A stretch of 64,000 bases of DNA. Source: Hybos culiciformis (lineage: Eukaryota; Arthropoda; Insecta; Diptera; Hybotidae). The stretch spans positions 122,249,812 to 122,313,811 of the forward strand of contig OZ023273.1 of the NCBI GenBank assembly GCA_964007475.1, written 5' to 3'. The notes beneath the pieces are model-generated. The model did not search any database. It saw nothing but the letters and a program-made list of their open reading frames with translations, and was not told where the DNA came from. This document shows, piece by piece, positions 12,101 through 25,293 of the stretch; position 1 is the stretch's first letter, and each line of letters starts with the position of its first letter. Both the position numbers and the translations under genes were made by a program.

Positions 12101-15100
12101 TTCCTCACGCTAAAACTTACGTCACAATTGACGAAAATTTCTTGGTAACGATTTTTTTTTTCTTCTATGTATTAAATTTTCATAAACAAAAAACTTATTT
12201 TTAGCTAAAAAATTCATTTACAGAAATTGATGGACGGAAAAAAAATTTAAGTAATAAATATAATCAAAAATAAATTTAGTAAAGGAATTATAAATGTGTA
12301 CCTATGTTATGAAAATAAACAGGCATGCAAGAAAATTTTTATAAATATTTTAATTTTTACTTCAATAACAAAAATAATATTTTTAGAAAAAAACTTGCAC
12401 ATGCGCTCTGTATAAATATAATATAAGGTATATAATAACTATTTTTAATTTGGAAAATTAAGTAGGCACAGTTATGCAGTTCCAAAAATTATAACAAATT
12501 TGATTTTCTTAGGGTCTAATAATAAGGTTTCTCTATTACGGAATTTTTGTTTTATTTAATTGATTTTGTAATTTTAATATAATGAAGCTAAACCACTAAT
12601 CATCAGTTACCAATTTTCTTGCAAATTTTTATATTAATATATTAATTAAAAATTCAAAATTTTTGGATCTCCAACTCAATACCTACAAAAAGTTGGTGAT
12701 ACAAAAAAAATTCGAATTAATTAAACAATCGTTTAAAATACTTCTAACACATGTATTCGGTATTAAATATAACTACATAGTTACATTGTTATTTTGCTGA
12801 ACTTTTATTGCAAATATAAAAAGACGTAGATAGAATTAATATTAATATATTGGAGTTATTATTTTTGGAAAAACCTAAAAATTATAATTAAAACTAATAA
12901 TAATACAAATATTTTTTATTTTTTGCTTTTTATAAAATTGTGAGCTTATATATTTTTTGGTTCTAAGCTTTTTATAAAATTATAAGAGTTATATATTATA
13001 TTTGGAACTTTCTTTTCAATTAAAATATTAATTTTATTTAAAAAAAAGTTTTCATCGGTTACTATTTAAGAATTATTTTTTTAGGATATTTTGTTCAATA
13101 TCAGTGGCTTGATCTTTAAATTGCATAAACAAATTATAACAGCTCAGACATTATTTGCGGAAAAACTTTTTTAATTTTATTTCCTTTTAGACAATTTTTT
13201 TATGAATATCAACTCCTTCTAAGCATAAGGTTACGTGTATTAAGCTCATTATACCTACCTACATTCAATATTCGAATTTTCATGAATTTTTTTTTATTTC
13301 AAAATTTTAAATATTTTAAATTGTCCTTAGTTCAAGTAATTTTCTTTTCAAGCATTTTGTACGTTGGGACTTTTAACATAACCCAGTAATAATTTTTGTA
13401 CTTTTTTTTTTATGTATATACCTACTGTACATTTTTATATAAATATGAGATATTTTCAGTTTATTATTATTATGTACAAAAAGCTAAAAATATAATCTTT
13501 TTGGGTTTTTCCCAGCAAAGTCTTTTTAATGAACGCCATAACATATAATGAACTGAATTTCTTTAATATATAATATATACATTTTTTTTTGCATATTGAA
13601 AAAAAATAAAAAAAATAATTTTATGATGAGAGCAACCTCCAAAAAAAGTTTTACCAATCGAAAATAATAAGCCTTTTAAAAACTTTGTAAAATACTTACT
13701 TTATTAAATTCAGAATTAATTTTGTTCATCACGACTTAATTTAAAATGAGACGAGTGCATAATGATTTTTCTTCAATTTTCTATTAATTTTAAGTTGGAG
13801 GTAAAGTATTGACATCTATGACTACTTTATAATATTTTTTATCACATTTCATATAAAGCTAATTTTTAATGATTGGGGGTAAAAAAAAACGATTTTAATT
13901 TAGATTACATAAAATTTCCAACGATAGAAGGATATAAGTTTTGGGAAAAATTATGAAACTAAAAACTTTGTTTCATCAAAGCTAAACTTTTGCTGATAAA
14001 ATGTGACTGAAAGAAATATAAACGCCTCAAACAAATTATTTTCAATTTTATCTTAAATTTTACAAAAATTTCCAATGCTTATATAGAATATTTATTAATA
14101 ATATAATATAATAATTCGAGTAAATAAAATAGATCGTCTCGACAAAAAAAAACAAAAAAAATTAAAGTCTATATTTTTGTTATTTCTATTTTTTTTTTTA
14201 TTTTATTTTATAATTTCTCATCTGTTCAGGTTTTATCTTAAAAGACCAAAAAAAAATTAAATTTCGTCTCGTCTTCGACTGGTCATTCGTCTTTTGTTTG
14301 ACTAGTCAGTCGTCTCATATACAAAAATAAAAGAAAATAAAACTGAAGTTATAAAATAATTTTTAAAAATAAAAATCAAAACCAAAAAAATTTTCCAATT
14401 TTTTTTTTGACCGCGTAAGAACAAAAAAAAATGTTTTTTTTTTTTTTAATTTTCTTCTTTCTATGCCAAGAAGACATTTTTCAGAATTCTACAAAAACAT
14501 TCTGAGAAAGATATTTTCATATTTTCTGAAGAAAAAAAAAATAAAGAATTTATATTTTGTGCATATGCATGAAAAATTCAAAAGAAAATCATTCTATTGA
14601 CGTTTTGGGAAATTTTTATTCATCAATGAAATTAAAAGTATTTTTTATGAGAAATCAGAAAACTTAAGATGTTTTTTTTTAAAGATATTATTAATTGTAA
14701 TCAATATACAATGTGTTTTTGTTCTTAACAGGATATCATTATACTGTTTAGCATTATTATCACCTTCCATTAACTAAAAGAAATAGGTAATTTTTATCTT
14801 CATTCTTTGAGAATTGGAATCAAAGTTTTTTCCATCCATCCTAGATGCTAGATCATACTATTATTTTATTGAAAATAATCAAAAAAGCTTAAAACATATT
14901 GCAAAAGCAAAAGATGAAGATAATTTCAAGGTTATCAATTCAATATTTTTTAGTATACTTACCTAAAGTAAATAGAAAAAGATATGCGTTTAATTTTAAA
15001 ATCTGTAAAACATATGGATTATCTATGTTTAGATTTTTTTATACATATTTTCCTTTGAAAAATGTCTAGTAGAGTTTTTTTTTTTGGCAAATTATTTATT

Positions 15101-18100
15101 TTTTTATTGTAATTAAAAATAACATAAGATGTACATTATTTTTTAATTGCAATTTGTTTTGACTAGCAAAATGACTAAACACTAAATTATTTTCTAATTT
15201 CTGAATTTGAGGTTTGATTTCGATTCTTTTTCTTTTAATTTCTAATTGCTAATGAATCAATAACTAGTTCAATTAAGAGATGTTTTAATTTAAGTAAGTG
15301 CCTAATTTCAGTGAAATTAGAATAATTGCATAGTAATAGAACGAAATAGAGAATAAATTTTGAAATAATATCACTTGTCACTCTAAGTGAATTGGAATTG
15401 CTGAGAAGGCAATATTATCCATTAAGTTATAAAAATATAAACTGCATTGCCTTCTTAAATTTATCAAATGAATAACTCATCAAATTTTTAATGCCTCATC
15501 GCCGCGCCATAATGAATAATTATAATTATTATCATTTCTACTGTTCTTATTAAAGTTTCAAAGCTTAAAAATTTTGTATAAAAATTGTACACATGTTTCT
15601 ATATACGTACCTACATATGAATCAATGAAAGACGGCTTAAGCTTTGAGGTTTGCTTTTTAATAAAAAATATTTTTAAATAAAATTTAGGGATTTCCATGC
15701 TTGATTATTGTTTAACGTCGATGACAAATACATGTATATACATTTTTTTTTTAATTTCATATAGTTAAATATATCTAGACTTTGGTTTGGTTTTATTACC
15801 AATTTATAAAAATTTTAAAAAAAATTTATAAATTTATTACAATTTTTTTTTTTCTTAAATCACCCAAAGTTGCTTTAAAGTTTAAAATATTTAAAAGAAA
15901 AAAAATGTTGGCTTCTTAACAAGAAATTTTAATATATGTATACACTTACAGTGATAAGGCTTTGGAGACCTTAAATTTTCAAGAGAGGGAATAACCATAA
16001 TATAGGTTATTCAACCTCTTGAAAATTATGTATTTTAAATATTCCAGTTAGTGTCAATAAAATTAGAAGCACAATAAATAATGATACAGAAATGAAGGAA
16101 AAACTCTTGAAAATAATAAAATTTTAAAGTTATATCAATATTTAATTAATTGAACTTTTCATTCACTGATAATGTTTTTTTTTTTTTTTTTAATTTTATA
16201 CAAAACTTACCTATGTTATGTATTTGATAAAAAAAATGACATGTGTTTAAGTTTTATTTTTTTATCAATTTTGGAATTCCCTTTGGATTTGCAAAAAAAA
16301 AAAAAATTAACAATATTTGATTTTATTTCATTTGAATTTTAGTCATATAGATATTATTATGATTATGTATACAAGTAAAATTCATATCTACATTTGTTAA
16401 AAAAAAAAAAATTGCGCTTTTTTTTTTAATTTCCTAATTGTTAGTAAAATAAATAAATATAGTAAATATTATAAAATAATAACGTAGTAATTAAAAAAAA
16501 AAACGTTAGACTAATTAAAGTAATTTCGAAATTTATTGTTCTAATATTAAGGTATTTATTTATTTCTTAAATTTATTCAAAACTAAAAAATTATCAATTT
16601 TTAGTTTTTTTTAATATTTTAGAATAACGAAAATATCGGTTGGGTAGGTACCTAATTTATATAGGAATAGAAACGAAATTCCTATTTTATTAATTTCATT
16701 GAACAATTATTCTATTCTTCATTCGAGAGAAAATAAGATTGCATATTACTGAATTTTATGGAACAAGAATTTGAGATAAAGATCATCACTTCACAGTAAA
16801 TTCTGAAAAAGGGTTATAAATGTTTCTTTAAAATAAGAATTTACGTAAAATGAGAAATTAAAGAAAAATTTTCAATTCATAAGTCAAATACGAAAATTAT
16901 AAAAATTCTATATTGTTTGCTTAAATCAAGATTTCAACTTTTTAAATATATTTACGCTTATTTTTTATTTTACGTTTATTAAAAGACTTCCATTTGATCT
17001 GGCATGTGTAGGGTAAATGACCATTTGAATTTGAATTAAAAGTCATTACACTATGAATTTTTATGCACATAATGATGGCTGTAAAACACAACAATTTTTT
17101 TATTGTTATTATTTAATCGAATTATTAGTAATGGATGAATGAAATAAATTAAAAAGTTAATTTTATTTGGCAATCTATCATAATAGATCATCACACTTAT
17201 ATATTTTTTGATTAAATATAATTAAAAAAAAAATTCATAACAATAAATTTAATGGTTTATTATTCGTTTGTAAATTCACTCGAAACAAGAGTTATTTTCC
17301 ATATATGCTTTAAAAAAAATCGTTATTTCCTTTAAAATCAAGTACGTTTATAGTTTTGATTAAATTGATATCGAATTCAAAAATTTAAGTACCTATTTTA
17401 AAATTAAAAAATTTTATATAAAAAAAAAAAATAAGGAATTTCCCCAAGGTTTTAATACATTTTTCATTTTATGTCATGATTAAAGTACAAATTTTTGTGC
17501 AACCTTAATGTGTCTAATTGTTTGCGTGGTTCCAAGCAATAAAACTATTTTTATTGTGTACAATTTTTTTTTTTTTTGTTAATTTTGTTTTTAAAAGTAT
17601 TTTATTTATTTATTCTATTAAGTATAATTGGATTTCCAAATACACCTAAAATAAATTCATATGATGTGAATGATGAAAATTATTTACATTTCTTTTTATA
17701 CATTCAATTTAATACGATAGGAATATGATGTTGTAGTTCAGAGGTAACATATATGGTCAGAATTTAAAATAATTTTAATGATAAAATTCAATTTTGATTT
17801 GCTGAAAATTAATGTTTGTTTGTCCAAGCCCCTTTTAAAAATTTATTAATGCAATAAAATACAATGCCTCAGAAATCAGAACAAAATTTTTCGTAATTTT
17901 TATAATTTAATTTCAATTTTAATTCAATTTTCCATAAAAAAAAAATTAATAAATTGAAAATATTAAACCACGATAAAACTAATGTTATTGGAAAATCAAT
18001 TCAATATGACGTAATGAATATTATTTCTATTCTATAGTATTTCAAATAGGTACACATACTTAAATATATAGAACCTACAAAACTACTTACAACCTATATA

Positions 18101-21100
18101 CAATTTTTTTTTCTCCTCAAGTTAGTTTTTTATTAAAATATACTTATAAGCGCACCAAACATACACATTGAAATTTTATTTAATAATTATTTTTGCATTA
18201 TAACTTTTATTTATAAAAGTTGTTGTGTGATTTCGTATAAAAAAAATCATTCTTGCAACTTTAACTTTTTAAAATACGTAATTCATATATTTTTAACGGT
18301 ATGATGAATAAAATCGAGCTTAATTTTTATTATAAATCAATGTTGTATATATCTACATATAATATACATGAATTTAAAATTTTGTTCATCAATAATATAA
18401 TCAACATTATAATAAAAAAAATAAAAATAGCAAAATGTTAATTTTTTATATGGTCTGTAAGTTGCCAACACAATAATAACATGATGATGAGTTCAGGAAT
18501 TCCCTTAAAATATTGTTAACATCACAATATGTATGTAAAAAAAAAAAAAATTTTTAATTTAAAACTTGTTTTTACACGTGTGCCTAAGCTTAGTGAAAAT
18601 GTTTATTAAAAATAAAATAAACAAATTAATATTATTCGCATTTTCTTTATTCGCATTATTATATTATATGTATATTTAAATAATATGCCATTATATTTCC
18701 TTAATTGGAAATAAGTTCCGTAATATATTTTCCATAAAAGATTTTACGTGATATTTTGTAAATTTTTTTTTTTTTTAGAGATCAGATGTGGGCACAAAAA
18801 AAGAATATAGATAATTATATTTTTAGTTTTTATAAATCAAATACACTCGACAACACTCGACGAAGAGAGTTAATAACTGATGAAATTTATAAGACTAGAA
18901 TCAAAGATAAAAGAAAATTTATCAATATCAAAAAATTTATGTACCAATATAAAGAAGAGCAATTGTTATATGCGATTTTTTAAATTAAAATTTAACCTAA
19001 GTCTCACACCATGAAAAATAAGATTTCACAGTTTTTAATATAAAATTTGTCTACTACCTAGTTATTTGTTTCAAGAATTAGCACAATATAGATTTAAGTT
19101 TATAACTGTTGTGAAGAATCCTAAATATAAGACCAGATTTCAGAATCTTTCATATAATAATATAAGTACTGGACCCTATTTGAAATTACAATTTCTTTGT
19201 ATCTACTATTAGAATATTTTGAAAGAATAAAAACGGTCTATTTGTTTTTTATCATCGCTTTCATTCAAAATTGCTCTCTCCTCCAAAATAACTAATTATA
19301 CTTATCAACAAAAATAAAAGTAAATATTTTGTTTGTCTGATAGTTTTTCAAAATTATTAATTTGATTTCGTGAGTGAATACCTATTTTTGCAAAAAAAAA
19401 AAACCTAAAATAAAACTGGTTTTATTAATTTTTTATTTTTATATACCTACATACTCGTATTTTGTTGAACAAAAATTAATTCTCTTAAGGGAGCAATGAT
19501 TTTTTTATATAAGTTTAGTAAAAACTCATATTTTTATTTTTTTTAATTAATTCAAATTTTATTCATTAATATTTTTTTTGGTAAAATTGAAAAAAAAATA
19601 ACAAAAGCTACTTCTGGAAACGTTTAATATAAAAAAGAGCTCAAAAAAAAATAATAATTATAAAAAGGAAAAATAAATAATTTTAATTTTTTTGCATAAT
19701 TCGAGGCCAAATTGGTCTATTGAACTTTTTTCTTATTTCTGAATATGAATCCCAAAAAAAAAAAAAAATTAGAATAACATAAGAACTATAAAAGTGACAA
19801 ATTCAAGTTTGAAATAGGAAAAAAATTAGAAACAAAAAAATTTATCTCATGGGTATTTTCAGCTTAGTTTCTCACCAAATAATTAGTAAAGTTCTTTAAA
19901 ATGATTTGATTTAATTTTTGGTAAATCTCAAAATTTCTTGATTTTTTCTCAAAAAAAATTAACTTCTTTTTTTTGATATTCCGTGAAAGAAAAAAAATCT
20001 TGTTCCGATTTTTTTTTTCCTTAACTTAAAACACTTTTCCAATGTTATTTTTCATTCTTGAAAATGTCAATAAACCTTTTTTTAACATTTTTATTGTTCT
20101 TTTGATTTTTTTTTTGGTTTTACTATTTTTGTCCTCGACAAAGGTCGCTGAGGTAATATATGTGTGTGATGTAAACAAGGATAGAAATTGTTGGTATTAA
20201 AAGTTTTCAAATAAATAAATAGACGGTTTTCGGTCAATTCACCTTTTATTAAAGAAGGGGTTTTCTAATTAAGAAAAATTGTTTCCTTAAAAAAAATGTA
20301 TCAAATCCAATATTCTTTTAACGCTGTTAACAAAACTTTAACGTACTTAATAATTTTGTATTCAATTGGCATTTCTTGTAATAATGGTACGTGAAAGTGT
20401 GTTAATTCTCATTACGTGTGGTGTGACACCAGTATTAAACATAAATAAAACGAAAAAATTAAAAAAAATTCATGTGATAATTTCATGTTTACAATTTTGA
20501 AACATAAAATTACATTATTTTTCTTCTTTCTTTTCATTAATTTCACTTTCTTTTTCAATGCACTCTAGAAAATAAAAATTCCAGAAACAATTGAGTAATG
20601 TTGGATTTTTTTTTTTTTTGGAAAAACCAAAAATTTATTTAAAAAGAAATTTGTGGTTTTTTATTTTCTTTATTTTAAAAAATAAACATTAAATAATGAC
20701 AATTCGTTTTTTATTTTATTTTGTGGGAATTTGATATTATGGGTCTTACATTTGTGTACATTACATATGGTTTTAAAATTGATATTAATTTATATAATTT
20801 ATCTTTAATGTTACAATCATGGGCTTCATAGGCGTAACATTTCGTAACAAGGTCCATGTAGCAAATTTAAATTAATTTAGAATTAAAATTGTTAACACAT
20901 AATGTAAGAATTGATTGTGAAAATATAGTAGAACTTAATTTCCGTTCAATTTCCAAGTAATTTATTCAAATGAAAGATATTTTGATTTAATTAATGAAAT
21001 TATTACGTCAATAATGAAGGGATTCACTGTAAACAAATATTTCCCATTAATTCTATTTGTAAATATGAATTAAAATATTGAAATGATCTAAGAATTTTTT

Positions 21101-24100
21101 CCTTAAATAAAAATAGTATTCTTATCAATTTTTTGTAAAATTGTTATAAAATAATAATTACTAAAAAAAGCTGATAAAAGAGCAATAAAAATTTTATTAA
21201 GAAATTTACATATATCAATTAAAAAATCCCATTTTTTTTTGCTTTTAAAAAAGTGTAAATATTTATTTAATTTATATTAAAAACAACACCATTCGTCATT
21301 TTCATGGGATTTTTCACAAAAAATGTTCACAAAATTTTCACTTATAACTTTTACCTTAAATAATTTATATTATCTAGGTATACGAATGACTATGAATGAA
21401 TCTTCTTCGAATCAGGTTTTAAAATTTAAAAGTAACAAATTAATTTTTTTTTACTATGTTATCATTATTATTGTGTAATATTGAAAAAAGTTTACTTTTT
21501 TTTTTATTATTTACATTTTCAAATTCATTCATAAAATTTATTCAACACAATGATTTGACCAATGCAAATTTTTTTTTGCATATACTTATTTATGTCTTAT
21601 GTAATTTTATACTTTTAATAATTTCTTCGCATGAACTTAAAAAAAAAAATAAAATTTAAACTAAAAAGAAAGTTATATTTAAAATGGGTTTTTCTTTTTT
21701 TTTACAAATTATTATTTAATTGCGATCTTTAAAACCATAAAAATCTATACGTACACTTTATTATGAACGCGTAAATTTTGAAAACCTATATTGATAATAA
21801 TTTCTGGGGAACTGATAAATAAATATCAATTAAATCATTTTAATTGTTATAGATTAGAGCAGCGTTTCTCAACCTTAGGGTCGCGACCCGAATTCGGGTC
21901 GCGAAAGATTTTCAATGGGTCGTTTTAATGGAAAAATTCTATTACAAATTCTACATATATTTTTTCAAAAATAATAAAATATTTTGATTACGTAAGAAGA
22001 ATTAACCTATACCTTATTTTTCAAAAGATTACTGTTTTAACATTGATAATTGAGTAAATCCTTTGAGCCAGACTTAGTAAATTATCAAATAATTGTCAAC
22101 AACAAATAAGCCATTAAAATAAAAATAAATAAAACATTTTAAAGTTGTCTTTCATTTCTTCTACTTGTCAATGCATACCATTTTCATATTGAGGGTCGCG
22201 TTATTTTGTACTCATATTTTATAGGTCGCTATAGCAAAAAGGTTGAGAAACGCTGGATTAGAGAATATATTTCCTGTATTGTGCATTGAAATTTAGCTTC
22301 CGCTTATGAAAATTCTTTAACAATGTTAATGAAGTAGGAAATTCTAGGCAGGGAATGAATTTTTCAAGAACTTTAACGCATAATCTGTAAATAATATATA
22401 TATCTATATATATAATGAAGAAAAAAACTTTTTGTTGACAATAAGTTTCTCAAGTTATAATTTCAATAGAAATTAAAAAATTTAAGTCTCACAACTCGGA
22501 GACAAAAAAAATAACGATAACAAAATATAATATTTTAAAAAACAAAAAAAATTAAATAAAATATTTTAAAATTTACTAATAAATATTAATTCCTTTTTTT
22601 TTTTTTTTTCATTATTATTATTATTTTTTCTTTTATTTAGACAATTTGTTGGGAATTCCATAACACACTTATAAAGTTTCTGATAAAAGTTTTTAATATC
22701 GAAATAATAAAAAATAAATAAATTATATACATATATGTGAAGTTTTGCAAATAAAAAATATAAAATACGTTATTTATACGGTAAAAAAAAAAATGTTTTT
22801 AATTGCTTTGAAAATATTTGCATTCTTAGTATATAGACAAATTGAAGAAATAAATTAGTTAACGCCTAGTAATATTAAAAAAAAAAATTTCACACATCAT
22901 CATGACATTTAACGATCGTAAGAAGAGAAGCTTAGAAAACGAGAGTGTCATCGAATTTTATTTTATGTAAAGTTAAGTTAGTTACGAGACTAGAACAAAG
23001 ATCAAAATATTTACAAACTATTATAAAATGATATTTATTAGAAAATCATTATTGAAACACATCCGAAATGCCAATACTCAATAGTCAATACATACCTACC
23101 TTTTTTTTTTATTTAAGTTTTTTTTCTTTCAATATCTTATCGTTTTGGATCTGGTCTTTACGGAAATTCCAAAAAAAATATATATACACATATATATCTA
23201 TTTAGAGCGTAATTTATTATTAACAAAAAGAAATTGCCAATGGAAATTTTTAGCTTTTTATTTTAAATTGACTGAATATTTGATACGTGGCTTTGATCAC
23301 AACAGATAGAAGTAAATGCCAATTAACAGACTTACTTACTGATATTGTAGAGATTTGTAAAATTTCTATGTATAAACATTATTTTTAGAAAATTGAAATT
23401 AAGTGATAGTAATATTTAAAAAGAGGTTCACAATATAGAATTGTCATTTGATGAGATATTGGCTCATTTCTATTTATCAGGTTTCTAAGCCATAACGAAA
23501 TAATAATTCGTTAGTAAGGAAGTGAACAAGTTTAAATTAACGCATAATAAAATGAATATCTATAAATACACAGTTTGATTTTCGTTAAGCATTCTTGAAT
23601 TTTGCTAGTACACTAGAATAAAATCAGCAAATTAAGGCTGAACAAAAAATTAATAGGTATAAAAAATTTAAATTTTTGTTTTCAATTTACGGAATACGCA
23701 TTTTTTTTTTTGAAGGGATTTCCGCACAAATCGAGATCGCAAATAAAAAAAATACATTTAAAAATAAATTTATAAAATTGTATAAATGAATGAAAACAAC
23801 AAATACAGAACCTGAGGGTTTGAAGCTTTTAGTTAGTTTTTTTTTTTCAAATGATCAAAAACAATATAAATGAATATTAGTTTTGCATATTTGTAGAATA
23901 TTGAAATTATAATTATTATATCGTCGAAAACAATTCATATTAATAAAAAAATAAAGATTTTTTTTATTTTTGCAGTTTTATTCAATGCACATTTCTTGAA
24001 CTATTAAAAATAAAATATATTTATATATATGTGTGTAATAACCACATTATAATGATTATTATTTTTTATTATTGTTGGAATTTCTTGGGTTTTTCTAAAG

Positions 24101-25293
24101 TATAATATAAATACATGAACATTCATATAATTCATAAACCGCGTTATGCAAAAAATGAAATTTTTGTTAAAATATAAGTTAATAATATTTTCGAATGATA
24201 ATAATAAACTAAAGGTTAGTGAGGTGAGAAGAGGATATAAAATTCAAATGTCTACATAAGTATTTTTAAACCTATTTATGAAGAAGCTAAAAATGTTATT
24301 ATCTTCTGCGTTTCAAAATATTTGCTTTGATTTTAGTGTTGATAACTACATCATAACAACATTAGCTATGTAGGTACCTACACTTTGATACTAAAATTTC
24401 TCAAAAATTTTTTTTTTTATAGTTTTAGTGCATTTTTGTTTTTGCAAAAGTAAACGACGATATTTTAAATAGTTTGTAGAATAATATTAATCATATGAAT
24501 ATAATGTGTTATTTCTTTTAACAGAATATAGTCTTGAAAGTTTTATAAAAAATCTCTCATTGAAGTTAATTTGAGATATATGTATATATTTTTTAATTTA
24601 GAAAATATACAAGCTTATTTTTGTTTTAAAAAAAAAAAAAATGATTCAATGACTGTAAATATGAATGTCTAGAAAAAATACTTTAATGATTAATTTTTTA
24701 ATTATTTTCTGAATAAAACTAATGAATGTTTTTTTTATGTTTTTTTTTTTAGGTGAAAGATGTGTACATTTAGTCGCACAGGGTAATTTTATAGAGATCC
24801 TAAGACATTTATTTTTCTTCAATGCTGATATCAATGCTAGGGTAAGTTAAATTGTTAAATTAAAATGAATAACTATGTATTTTTTTTTTTTTACTTATTC
24901 CAATAAAATAAGAATTTAAAAAAAAAATCCAAAAGTTCAGTTACTTAAGATTTTAAAGTTTTTGTTTGAATATAAAAATTTAAATAATTTTTTTTCTAAT
25001 TATTTTAGGAAGGAAAATCAGGACGAACTCCATTACATATTGCTATTGAACAACATAACGATCAATTGATAGAATTTTTATTGGAAGATTGTAGAGAAAA
25101 AATAAATGTAGAAACTGAAACGTATGCTGGGTTGACAGCATATCAATTCGCATGCATCTTACAAAACCAACAAATTCAATTACATTTGCAACGAAAAGGT
25201 GCAAAAGCTTTAACACCTCCTGATTCCGATATAGATGATTCTGATGATGATTACGGTAATGATTACCAAAAGGTGAGCGTTCATGCAATATAA
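9106..25293 (+). CDS. cact: Cactus (IkB family inhibitor of Dorsal/Dif)
   Basis: Cytoplasmic ankyrin-repeat inhibitor that holds Rel proteins (Dorsal, Dif) until Toll signalling triggers its degradation. Five exons: 9106-9689, 10508-10685, 11014-11239, 24753-24841 and 25009-25293. All junctions are GT-AG and the frame is kept (1362 nt, 453 aa). The first ~190 residues are Ser/Asn/Asp-rich and carry ESGYISG at 51-57, matching the IkB phosphodegron (D/E)SGxxS with Ser52 and Ser56. An acidic run (EDDDDDDHTDE) follows. Ankyrin repeats run from about residue 180 to 425, with GDTQLHIA, SALHIGAITGQPQ, RNGNTALHLACLNGD, ERCVHLVAQGNF and SGRTPLHIAIE. The acidic tail DSDIDDSDDDYGND resembles the C-terminal PEST of the family. 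The final stop follows QKVSVHAI. A good donor (GTGAGC, 25272) before it allows an alternative C-terminus. Intron 3 is 13.5 kb. Confidence 0.9.
10925..10934. promoter_or_regulatory. kB-like motif in cactus intron 2
   Basis: GGGTTTTCCC fits the Dorsal/Dif pattern GGG(W)4CCC. cactus is a known Rel target in Drosophila, so feedback is plausible. Assigned by motif only. Confidence 0.35.
13503..13513. promoter_or_regulatory. kB-like motif in cactus intron 3
   Basis: GGGTTTTTCCC fits GGG(W)5CCC, one of the spacings bound by insect Rel proteins. Assigned by motif only. Confidence 0.3.
15688..15696. promoter_or_regulatory. kB-like half-consensus in cactus intron 3
   Basis: GGGATTTCC, the same core as at 23715-23723. 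It lacks the final pyrimidine of the longer consensus. Confidence 0.25.
17435..17445 (-). promoter_or_regulatory. kB-like motif in cactus intron 3
   Basis: The minus strand reads GGGGAAATTCC, containing GGGAAATTCC, which fully matches GGGAAANYCC for Dorsal/Dif. It is the best single match I found. Confidence 0.4.
21860..22255. mobile_element. hAT-type MITE in cactus intron 3
   Basis: A 396-bp element flanked by the perfect 8-bp duplication GATTAGAG (21852-21859 and 22256-22263). Its inverted ends begin CAGCGTTTCTCAACCTTAGG on the left; the right end, complemented, reads CAGCGTTTCTCAACCTTTTT. CAGNG starts, a TTCTCAACC phrase and 8-bp duplications are hallmarks of hAT elements. There is no transposase. 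An internal hairpin GGTCGCGACC next to CGGGTCGCG lies near the left end. Confidence 0.9.
22651..22659 (+). promoter_or_regulatory. kB-like motif in cactus intron 3
   Basis: GGGAATTCC. The same core on the minus strand is at 16273-16281 and 18496-18504. Confidence 0.3.

Larger units (their letters stand above)
11240..24752 (+). other. Cactus intron 3 (13.5 kb)
   Basis: Very AT-rich intron between donor GGTAAGT (11239/11240) and a polypyrimidine-AG acceptor (24752/24753). It holds the hAT MITE at 21860-22255 and several kB-like motifs. A 65-codon frame at 18786-18983 follows an acceptor-like T tract, but its phase does not join exon 3, so I do not call it an exon. Nothing else is supported. 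Confidence 0.7.

Noticed and set aside
18786..18983. 65-codon frame in cactus intron 3 after a T-rich acceptor-like tract
   Set aside because: It needs two carried bases to join an upstream exon, but cactus exon 3 leaves one, so it cannot be an alternative exon in this frame. No family recognised.
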